From an uncultured Mycoplasmatota bacterium (GTDB lineage Bacteria; Bacillota_I; Bacilli_A; RF39; UBA660), in the NCBI GenBank assembly GCA_900547225.1, contig URFW01000009.1, forward strand, positions 1 to 47,687: a stretch of DNA of 47,687 nucleotides. Reading direction: 5' to 3'. Position numbers and translations under genes: made by a program. Of this stretch, positions 41,346-47,687 are shown piece after piece. The notes beneath the pieces were generated by a model. It worked only from the letters and a program-made list of their open reading frames with translations. It was not told the origin of the DNA and did not search any database. How positions within the stretch are numbered: the first letter of the stretch is position 1; each line of letters starts with the position of its first letter.

Positions 41346-42306
41346 AATATTTATCATCTTCCCTTTCTTTTAACTCAACTTCTCCACTTATTATATTATT
41401 AATTAGTTGGTTTAATAAATCAGGAGTTAAGCCTGTTATATGTAAATCAGCTAACGTTGCCTTAAATATAGGACTTAAGTCTTTAAAATGAGCCTGAGAA
41501 TCAAAGTTCGTAACATCATTACTAAACAAATTCTGAATCACATCAAGACTAGTTAAGTCGTTATTTTTATTACCTAACATCTTAGCCTTAAAAAACCACC
41601 CCATAACTAATAATACGATTGATTTATCATACTTTTTAAATTGTTTATCCTTACATAGACTAACTATTATACTTTCAGGAAGATGATCATCACCTTCTAA
41701 TAAATCTAAAAACACCTCAGAGTTATATTCCTTCTCATCTGAATCAAACGTAAAATTATTAATTGTTCCATCATATAAGCCATAATAAACAATGTAAAGC
41801 AATTCATCATCCACTTCTCTACTACGTTCTAAGTATTCTATAAAATTATCAATTGTCTCATATTCCTCTTTTTCATATAACTTATCAACCATCATCTTTG
41901 CCCTTAGCATAATTGCCATTTGCATAGAGACAGAAAAGTTATTAGAAAGAGTTTTTCTTATTCCGTCTATCCTATTATAATAATCTTGTTTTTTTCCGTC
42001 AAAATGTAATTTATTAAAATTATTCACTATATACAAACTTACATATTCTATTACGTTATCTTTTTCAATTACTCCCTTATCATCATAACGTTCTTTTATT
42101 ATATCAATCAATTTCTTTCTAGATTGATTTAAATGTATCGCAGCTGAAACAACTTCATCTTTATTTTCCAAAGTCATATTCCTTGTTTTTTTAGCAACAA
42201 TTTCTTCTTCCCTAGAACAATTCAAAATAGCCATTGCTATAAAATCATCCTCACCTAAAAAGGTTAAAATATCATTAACAGGCTTTAATGAAATAATATT
42301 AGTCAT
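41332..42306 (-). CDS. Hypothetical protein at the head of the ftsY operon
   Basis: I do not recognise this 324-residue protein. It is soluble, helical and acidic (for example LERSREVDDELLYIVYYGLYDG and FDSDEKEYNSEVFLDLLEGDDHLPE). It lacks membrane segments or an obvious active-site motif. Its stop codon lies inside the start of ftsY, so its translation is coupled to the SRP receptor. Position alone suggests a link to protein export or to the ribosome. It is divergent from RNase J, sharing an intergenic region of about 117 bases. Confidence 0.75.
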   Translation of the reverse strand: MTNIISLKPVNDILTFLGEDDFIAMAILNCSREEEIVAKKTRNMTLENKDEVVSAAIHLNQSRKKLIDIIKERYDDKGVIEKDNVIEYVSLYIVNNFNKLHFDGKKQDYYNRIDGIRKTLSNNFSVSMQMAIMLRAKMMVDKLYEKEEYETIDNFIEYLERSREVDDELLYIVYYGLYDGTINNFTFDSDEKEYNSEVFLDLLEGDDHLPESIIVSLCKDKQFKKYDKSIVLLVMGWFFKAKMLGNKNNDLTSLDVIQNLFSNDVTNFDSQAHFKDLSPIFKATLADLHITGLTPDLLNQLINNIISGEVELKEREDDKYYGSI

Positions 42307-42338
42307 AAATTAATCACCCATAACATTATATCAAACAA

Positions 42339-42367
42339 TAGACAAAAATTCAAAAAAATAGTATAAT
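42339..42367 (+). promoter_or_regulatory. Promoter of the RNase J gene
   Basis: TAGACA (42339-42344), 17-nt A-rich spacer, TATAAT (42362-42367). About 50 bases precede the ATG, which has AAAGGAG in its leader. Confidence 0.75.
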
Positions 42368-42423
42368 CTTATAGTTAATTCTTTTTTAATTATTAAATAA
42401 ATGAAAGGAGATTATAAATATAA

Positions 42424-44103
42424 ATGAAAATTTTTGATAATAATCGTGCAGAAACATTTGTAGTAGCGCTTGGGGGACTTGGCGAAGTTGGAAAAAATAT
42501 GTACGCTATTATGCACGATGATGAAATTATTATTATTGATGCAGGGGTAATGTTTCCTAAAGATGAATTAATGGGAATTGATTACGTTATTCCTGACTTT
42601 ACTTTTTTAAAAAAGAATGAAGATAAGATTAAAGCACTTTTTATAACCCATGGACATGAGGACCATATAGGTGCTATCGCATTCTTACTTCAAAGTGTTA
42701 ATATACCAGTTATATATGCGCCTAATCAGGCTTGCGGATTAATTAAAAGAAAATTATTAGATAGAAACATTAGCTACGACAATTTAAAAGTATATAACGA
42801 GGATACAAAGGTTAAATTTAAACATTTTACGGTGGAGTTTTTTGCAACTACCCACTCTATTCCAGATTCACATGGAATTATTATTTCAACACCTAACGGT
42901 AAAATTGTTGAAACTGGAGATTTTAAGTTTGATTTAACACCAATTGGTCCTATGAGTGATATACATAAGATGTCTGATACTGGAAAAAGTGGTGTAAAAC
43001 TTTTAATGAGTGAATCAACAAATGCTCTATCACCAGGATTTTCGGCTAGCGAATCTAAAGTTGAAGAAGAATTACAAGAAATATTTGAAAAGAAAAAAGG
43101 AAGAATAATTGTTGCAACGTTTGCATCTAACATATATAGATTAAAACACATCGTTGAAACTTGCAAAAAAAACAATCGTAAGATCGCTTTATTTGGTAGA
43201 AGTATGGAAAACAATATTGAAATATCAATAGAAGGTGGATACATCAAAGATGATAAAATATTTGTTTCACCTGATGTTGCAAATACTCTTCCTGCTGAAG
43301 AAGTATGCCTTTTATGTACTGGGTCACAAGGAGAACCACTTGCTGCTTTATCTAGAATAGCAAACGGAACCCATAAACATATAAAATTAAGACCTACGGA
43401 TACAGTAATATTTTCTTCTAATCCAATTCCTGGTAATAATGCATCAGTTGCTAAGACAATTAACCAGTTATATTTACAAGGTGTTGAAGTCTTTGTTAAC
43501 AATGCAGAAAATGAAATTCATACATCAGGACACGGAAACCAAGAAGAACTAAAATTAATGATTAGATTAATTGATCCAGAATACTTTATGCCAATACATG
43601 GTGAATATAGAATGCTTAAAGCTCATCAAGACTTAGCAATAGACTGTGATATTCCAAAAGAAAAAACTTTCTTACTTGCTAATGGTGACGTTTTAGCACT
43701 AGGAAAAGACTATGTAAAAAAAGCTGGTAACATTACCGCGGATGATATATACGTTGATGGTAACAGAATTGGTGATATTGGAAACACTGTAATACGTGAT
43801 AGAAAAATAATGGCTAATGATGGTATTTTAGTTACTATTTCAAACATTAACATGGAAGAACATAAACTTTTAGGAAAAGTTAATATAACAACTAGAGGAT
43901 TTGTTTTAGTAAATGAAAATGAAGAACTACTAAAAGACATAGAAGAAGTAGTTACAAACACAATAAATAAAGAATTAACTTGTAAAAACGTTAACTACGG
44001 TGAATTAAAAGGACAAATAATTGCTGAATTATTACCATTTATTTATGAAAAAACAGGTAGAAGACCAATTATTATGCCAGTTTTATTAGACGTTAAAAAA
44101 TAG
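42424..44103 (+). CDS. rnjA: Ribonuclease J
   Basis: 5'-3' exonuclease and endonuclease for mRNA decay and rRNA maturation. 559 residues with the metallo-beta-lactamase metal motif THGHEDHIGA (about residues 77-86), the beta-CASP domain, and SGHGNQEELKLMIRLIDPEYFMPIHGEYRML (the C-terminal metal His region). The N-terminal FVVALGGLGEVGKNMY is the usual RNase J start. Length is standard. The AAAGGAG site before the ATG is clear. It is monocistronic and converges with the histidine kinase gene. RNase J1 versus J2 cannot be settled without the second copy; the catalytic motifs are intact, which favours J1. Confidence 0.96.
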   Translation: MKIFDNNRAETFVVALGGLGEVGKNMYAIMHDDEIIIIDAGVMFPKDELMGIDYVIPDFTFLKKNEDKIKALFITHGHEDHIGAIAFLLQSVNIPVIYAPNQACGLIKRKLLDRNISYDNLKVYNEDTKVKFKHFTVEFFATTHSIPDSHGIIISTPNGKIVETGDFKFDLTPIGPMSDIHKMSDTGKSGVKLLMSESTNALSPGFSASESKVEEELQEIFEKKKGRIIVATFASNIYRLKHIVETCKKNNRKIALFGRSMENNIEISIEGGYIKDDKIFVSPDVANTLPAEEVCLLCTGSQGEPLAALSRIANGTHKHIKLRPTDTVIFSSNPIPGNNASVAKTINQLYLQGVEVFVNNAENEIHTSGHGNQEELKLMIRLIDPEYFMPIHGEYRMLKAHQDLAIDCDIPKEKTFLLANGDVLALGKDYVKKAGNITADDIYVDGNRIGDIGNTVIRDRKIMANDGILVTISNINMEEHKLLGKVNITTRGFVLVNENEELLKDIEEVVTNTINKELTCKNVNYGELKGQIIAELLPFIYEKTGRRPIIMPVLLDVKK

Positions 44104-44126
44104 GAAAATAATTTTCCTATTTTTTT
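44102..44126 (+). terminator. Intrinsic terminator of the RNase J gene
   Basis: AGGAAAATAATTTTCCT perfect hairpin followed by ATTTTTTT, beginning at the stop codon. Confidence 0.85.
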
Positions 44127-45586
44127 ATTTTTATTATAAACTTAACACCATCACTTGTATTTTTAACAAAACATTCTCCGCTATGTAGATCAACTACTAC
44201 TTTTACTATCGTAAGACCAAGACCAGTACCATTTTTATTTCTAGTACTTTTATCTTTGTAATATGAATTAAATATATTTTTCAAATCACTTTCATTTATG
44301 TTATCACCACTATTATATACCTCATAATAAAAGTATTCATCTTTTACATACGTTTTAATAACTATTCTTTTATCACCCTTAGTAAATTTAATTGCATTAG
44401 TAAGTAAGTTTTCTACTACCTTAGTAAACTCTTTTTTATCTACTATTAAATTACCATCTTTACATAAATTTAATTTTATATTTAATCTTTTATTTTTAAT
44501 ATCAACATCTAACTTTTCTATTTCATCTTTTATTAAAGTATTTATATCTACCATTTCTTTATTTAATTTTATGTTTCCACTTTCTAGTTTTGAAAGTTCT
44601 AAAAACTCATGAACTAAATTACTAAGACGCTCAGATTCACTAATCATAACATTTAAACTTTTTTTATTTTCTTCATCTTTAGCTTCAGATAACATAAGCT
44701 GACTATATCCAGATATTATTGTAAGAGGAGTTTTAAATTCATGAGAAATATTAGCAATTAATTTCTTTCTAGCATTTTCTTGTTTTTCTTTTTCTATTAA
44801 ATCCTCTTTAAGCTTAATATTAGCCTTATTAAGCTCTTTTATATTATCTTCTAACCTTTTACTCATTATGTTTACATTGTTAAATAAATCGCCTAATTCA
44901 TCGTTTTGATTAACATTTATTTTCTTATTAAACTTAAGTGCTGCAATATCATCAGTTACTTCTTTTATCTCTTTTATCTTTTTACTAAATAACTTAGATA
45001 TAAAATATGAAAATGCTAAAAGAATCAAAAGAGATATCAAAGATGTTAAAAATATTACTATCATAGTTGTTTTAGCATCTTTTTTTATTGATTCAATAGA
45101 TGTAGATATAATTGCATAACCACCATTTATTTTTCCAACAAGATGAAGATCATAACCATTTTTCTTATAATTATCTAGTACTATTATTTTACTTTTAGAA
45201 TTCTTTAAAGAATTTAATAAAATTAAATCAAGATCAGTAAAACGATCATTCATTCTATCTGAAAATATAGTATACATTATATTTAAGTTAGAATCTATTA
45301 TCTTAACTTTAATACCATTATTATTAGCATCATAAATAATATCAGTAATATTATTAGAATCATTTGTTTTTAAAATATTAGAATATACACTTTTTAACTC
45401 TTTTTTTTCTAAAGCTAAATATATATCATTAATAGATACTTTAACTATTAATAAATTAATGATTATATTTAAAATTATAAATAAAACTGCTCCTATAAAG
45501 ATCTTATATTTTATTGATACTCTTTTTTTATTTGACAAAGATGTAACCTGTTCCACTAGCTGTTTTAATGTATTTTTTATTCTCAT
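44117..45586 (-). CDS. Sensor histidine kinase
   Basis: 489 residues. Two membrane segments (KIFIGAVLFIILNIIINLLIV near residues 28-48 and TTMIVIFLTSLISLLILLAFSYF near 173-195) flank an extracellular sensor region of about 120 residues. A HAMP domain follows (EVTDDIAALKFNKKINVNQ), then the dimerisation box ISHEFKTPLTIISGYSQLM (phosphorylated His near 283), and an ATPase domain with NLLTNAIKFT (N-box) and NKNGTGLGLTIVK (G-box). It overlaps the response regulator by 59 bases if the ATG is used. A TTG at 45538 would cut this to 11 bases, so the true start is uncertain. The signal is unknown. Confidence 0.93.
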   Translation of the reverse strand: MRIKNTLKQLVEQVTSLSNKKRVSIKYKIFIGAVLFIILNIIINLLIVKVSINDIYLALEKKELKSVYSNILKTNDSNNITDIIYDANNNGIKVKIIDSNLNIMYTIFSDRMNDRFTDLDLILLNSLKNSKSKIIVLDNYKKNGYDLHLVGKINGGYAIISTSIESIKKDAKTTMIVIFLTSLISLLILLAFSYFISKLFSKKIKEIKEVTDDIAALKFNKKINVNQNDELGDLFNNVNIMSKRLEDNIKELNKANIKLKEDLIEKEKQENARKKLIANISHEFKTPLTIISGYSQLMLSEAKDEENKKSLNVMISESERLSNLVHEFLELSKLESGNIKLNKEMVDINTLIKDEIEKLDVDIKNKRLNIKLNLCKDGNLIVDKKEFTKVVENLLTNAIKFTKGDKRIVIKTYVKDEYFYYEVYNSGDNINESDLKNIFNSYYKDKSTRNKNGTGLGLTIVKVVVDLHSGECFVKNTSDGVKFIIKIKK

Positions 45587-46172
45587 CTATTTTCCTTCTT
45601 ATTCTTTTTATATTAGTATCAACAACACGATCATCACCAAAGTAATCTATTCCCCAAACCTTATTTAATATTTGGTCACGAGTTAATATGATATTAGGAT
45701 TAGAAAAGAAATATTCTAGTATCAAATACTCTTTTTTAGTAAGTTCGATTAATCTTCCGTTTTTTCTTACTGCACGCTGCTCTTTAACTAATTCTAACTC
45801 ATTATCACTATCTAAATTAATTAGTTTTTTTATTCTAAGAAGTAAAACATCTAGATTAAATGGTTTTGTAATATAATCATTTGCTCCCACTTCTAATCCT
45901 TCTATTTCATCTTCATCTTCCGCTTTAGCAGTTAACATAATAATTGGAACATCACTTATTTCTCTTATCTTTTTTGTTGCAGAAACCCCGTCCATCTCTG
46001 GCATCATAACATCCATTAAAATAAGGTCTATACCATCTTTATTTTGGGTAAATATCTCAAGTCCTTTTTTACCATTTTCTGCTTCAATACAAGTAATATC
46101 AAACTTACTTAAATACTTTTTAATTATTGTTCTAATACCCGTTTCATCTTCTACTATTAGTACTTTAAGCAT
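45528..46172 (-). CDS. OmpR/PhoB-family response regulator
   Basis: Two-component partner of the kinase downstream. 214 residues: a receiver domain (KVLIVEDETGIRTIIKKYL, the phosphorylated Asp in LILMDVMMPEMDG near residue 54, the Thr/Lys switch in MLTAKAEDEDE and ITKPF) and a winged-helix C-terminal domain (LIELTKKEYLILEYFFSNP, then DRVVDTNIKRIRRKIDEN). AGGAGGT precedes the ATG. Targets cannot be named from this window. It lies next to the end of the host sequence. Confidence 0.96.
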   Translation of the reverse strand: MLKVLIVEDETGIRTIIKKYLSKFDITCIEAENGKKGLEIFTQNKDGIDLILMDVMMPEMDGVSATKKIREISDVPIIMLTAKAEDEDEIEGLEVGANDYITKPFNLDVLLLRIKKLINLDSDNELELVKEQRAVRKNGRLIELTKKEYLILEYFFSNPNIILTRDQILNKVWGIDYFGDDRVVDTNIKRIRRKIDENKKYIKTASGTGYIFVK

Positions 46173-46238
46173 ATAAATACCTCCTAATATTTATATATTA
46201 TTATAAAGGTTTGTTTAAAATGTGTCAAAATATGTAAG

Positions 46239-46264
46239 AAAAAAGAAATAGCAAAAAACTATTT
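46239..46264 (-). terminator. Intrinsic terminator
   Basis: AAATAG TTTTTTG CTATTT hairpin followed by CTTTTTT on the minus strand, after the repeat-protein gene. Confidence 0.7.
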
Positions 46265-47687
46265 CACAATATAATCTTCTATTAAAGGATATATAACATC
46301 ATTATCTTTATAACTATTAAGCTTCTTATTTAATCTTGTTTTATTCATTCCAAATACTGAATTAAATTTACCATTTTTAACAATATCTTCACCCAATAAT
46401 TTTATTATTTCTACTCTTTTTTCTATTTCTTCTTTTGTAAGAGTTAATATGCTTGCACTATTTATTATAACTTCAAGAACTCCTAAACTATCTAGATAAG
46501 GCATAACTTCGCTTAAATGTTTAGGTTCTTTTGTAATTATTAAAGGAGTTAAGTACCTTTCATTATAGTTTTCTATAATAAAGTTTATTGTTTTTTGAAG
46601 GCTACTTGATTTTTTTAAAAATACTCTACCTGTTATTTCTATATTGTATCTCTTACAAACTTCTATTATTTTTTCTATTTCTTCGGCACTTTTTAGAAAT
46701 ACAGAACCCGTTATTTCTATATTGTATTTCTTGCATACTTCTATTATCTTTTCTATTTCGTTGGCATTTTGCTTAAATACATTTCCTTTTATTTCTATAT
46801 TGTATTTCTTGCATACTTCTACTATCTTTTCTATTTCTTCTGCATTTTTCATAAATGGTTCATTTTGCATATTCCAAGAAATTCCCACGGTAGGAAAGAT
46901 ACCCAAACGCTCTGACTTACCCATTGCAGAATTAGCGTCCATCGTTGCAGAAGTATGAAATACATAACGATCCAATAAAGTATAGTTAATCAAACCAGTT
47001 CCGGAAATACTACGCGCTTCTGACTCTCCTGAACCTAGACTATAAACAGAGCTACCTGTAATCGGATCTGCAAGACCAGAAGAAGCATTACCATAAGACG
47101 TACTTGTCGTACTGGAACTTGTAGCCTGTGTAGTACGAAATACAGCTGTTGCAATCAAATTATGTTTATCCTTCCAATTTTTATTGAATATCAATTTATT
47201 TTCTGTTTGCAACGTTAGACTCTCGGAAGAGGCAGCAGTACTCTGATTAGCATATTCACTCGTCCAAGCCACTCCCGTAGCAACCTGTGGAAGGAATTTA
47301 TCAGTAGTAGTAGTCGACATTTTAAGAGAAACATAAGCCGAATATGTTAAATACGGAAGAATTCTATAGTCAATACGAAAATTAGCACGACTATCACGTG
47401 ACATTGTATTTTTATAACTTTCGTTTGCCATAGCTACCGGATTAAAATTGGAGGCACTACTGTTACTCGCCTTAAATTCACCCTCCCAGTCTTTCGTCTG
47501 ATAAGAAAAATACTGTGAAGAGCGATTTCCATTTTCATCCATATAATAAGGAGACTTATTTGGCATCTTTTTAAATGCTTCCGAACGTACATTACTATCT
47601 TTTGGTGCCCAATTATCATCTTTATCCGACTGTGTAAAGTAGAAATCTGCTCCAAATCTTAACTTATCCGAGAAATTATAGTCTACA
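46259..47687 (-). CDS. Chimeric open frame: SusC/RagA receptor fragment joined to a 26-residue-repeat protein
   Basis: The frame is open to the window edge. The first ~277 residues (46857-47687) are the beta-barrel part of a SusC/RagA TonB-dependent receptor, which imports glycans across the outer membrane of Bacteroidota: DKLRFGADFYFTQSD, RIDYRILPYLTYSAYVSL, VFHTSATMDANSAMGKS and GIFPTVGISWN, ending NEPFMKN. From that point the protein becomes a repeat protein with units of 26 residues (AEEIEKIVEVCKKYNIEI) and a helical end with LTKEEIEKRVEIIKLLGED. A Gram-positive host has no outer membrane. The two parts differ in base composition. I take it as an artefact of assembly; the repeat half belongs to the host and lacks its true N-terminus. 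Confidence 0.85.
   Translation of the reverse strand, partial: VDYNFSDKLRFGADFYFTQSDKDDNWAPKDSNVRSEAFKKMPNKSPYYMDENGNRSSQYFSYQTKDWEGEFKASNSSASNFNPVAMANESYKNTMSRDSRANFRIDYRILPYLTYSAYVSLKMSTTTTDKFLPQVATGVAWTSEYANQSTAASSESLTLQTENKLIFNKNWKDKHNLIATAVFRTTQATSSSTTSTSYGNASSGLADPITGSSVYSLGSGESEARSISGTGLINYTLLDRYVFHTSATMDANSAMGKSERLGIFPTVGISWNMQNEPFMKNAEEIEKIVEVCKKYNIEIKGNVFKQNANEIEKIIEVCKKYNIEITGSVFLKSAEEIEKIIEVCKRYNIEITGRVFLKKSSSLQKTINFIIENYNERYLTPLIITKEPKHLSEVMPYLDSLGVLEVIINSASILTLTKEEIEKRVEIIKLLGEDIVKNGKFNSVFGMNKTRLNKKLNSYKDNDVIYPLIEDYIVK
46622..46855 (-). repeat. Three tandem 78-base coding repeats
   Basis: Three adjacent 78-base units (boundaries near 46622, 46700, 46778, 46855) encode the 26-residue motif A-E-E-I-E-K-I-(I/V)-E-V-C-K-(K/R)-Y-N-I-E-I-(T/K)-G. 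They are highly similar at DNA level, and more copies may have lain beyond the join at 46856. Confidence 0.85.
46857..47687 (-). other. Probable foreign (Bacteroidota) segment
   Basis: The SusC-coding part is richer in G and C than the rest of the window, uses codons such as CGC, GGA and TCG more freely, and encodes an outer-membrane protein. Its edge coincides with the shared sequence TTTATGAAAAA. It should be masked in any reading of this genome until the join is verified. Confidence 0.8.

Noticed and set aside
42774..43502. 242-codon frame antisense to the RNase J gene
   Set aside because: It lies wholly inside a highly conserved gene, has no ribosome binding site, and its protein shows no domain; a shadow of the coding strand.
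46622..46855. CRISPR-like array because of regular repeats
   Set aside because: The repeats are 78 bases, directly adjacent without spacers, and code for a 26-residue protein motif.
46857..47687. Horizontal transfer of a SusC gene into a Gram-positive bacterium
   Set aside because: The join is mid-gene, in frame at a shared short sequence, and at the edge of the window, with no mobile element; assembly chimera is the simpler explanation.

Overview
The window looks like a chromosome segment of a low-GC, Gram-positive, spore-forming Bacillota (Bacilli or Erysipelotrichia-like gut lineage), probably an assembled contig. Evidence: very AT-rich coding, strong GGAGG-type ribosome binding sites, a tRNA-Ile T-box leader, SufCDSUB, EF-P with a PGKGA tip, ftsY-ylxM-ffh, RNase J, and sporulation genes (spoIIAA, sigF, spoVAC/D/E, a CotD-like coat protein and two YjcZ-like miniproteins). 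Trp is read from TGG and TGA is a rare but real stop, so the code is taken as standard.

Layout. 1-8.6 kb: a cut-off exported protein gene, then ileS with its T-box, sepF, an acidic unknown, efp, rpmG and a class B PBP, all leftward; then a small rightward gene and a TasA/camelysin-like gene broken by one in-frame TGA. The two surface-protein genes share a promoter/operator module found nowhere else here. 8.7-18.4 kb: tmcAL; a transglutaminase-like protein; an 861-residue unknown with repeated sigma-region-4-like units; a reduced spoVA operon; sigF and spoIIAA with no spoIIAB; gpsA; a DUF1848 protein. 18.4-26.8 kb: membrane proteins (DUF6020-like, a DUF975-CmpB fusion), a UbiB kinase, a papain-like small protein, a GNAT enzyme, a D-Ala-D-Ala carboxypeptidase, a DUF1016 nuclease and a short SSB. 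27-31.5 kb: the suf operon with an unexplained structured upstream region. 32-38.4 kb: HIT protein, VanY-like peptidase, a GRP-motif membrane protein, YjcZ-like peptides, a membrane-anchored parvulin, recX, rpoZ and a CotD-like protein. 38.4-46.2 kb: SRP genes, RNase J and a two-component system.

The last ~830 bases are different: a SusC/RagA TonB-dependent receptor fragment typical of Bacteroidota, joined in frame to a 26-residue-repeat protein at a short shared sequence. This is best read as an assembly chimera, and the SusC part should not be attributed to this organism without read support.

Most notable biology: (1) a sporulation locus that has lost SpoIIAB beside a SpoIIAA that lacks its phosphorylatable serine; (2) the tandem sigma-region-4-like protein downstream of spoVA; (3) the dyad-promoter module shared by two surface-protein genes.
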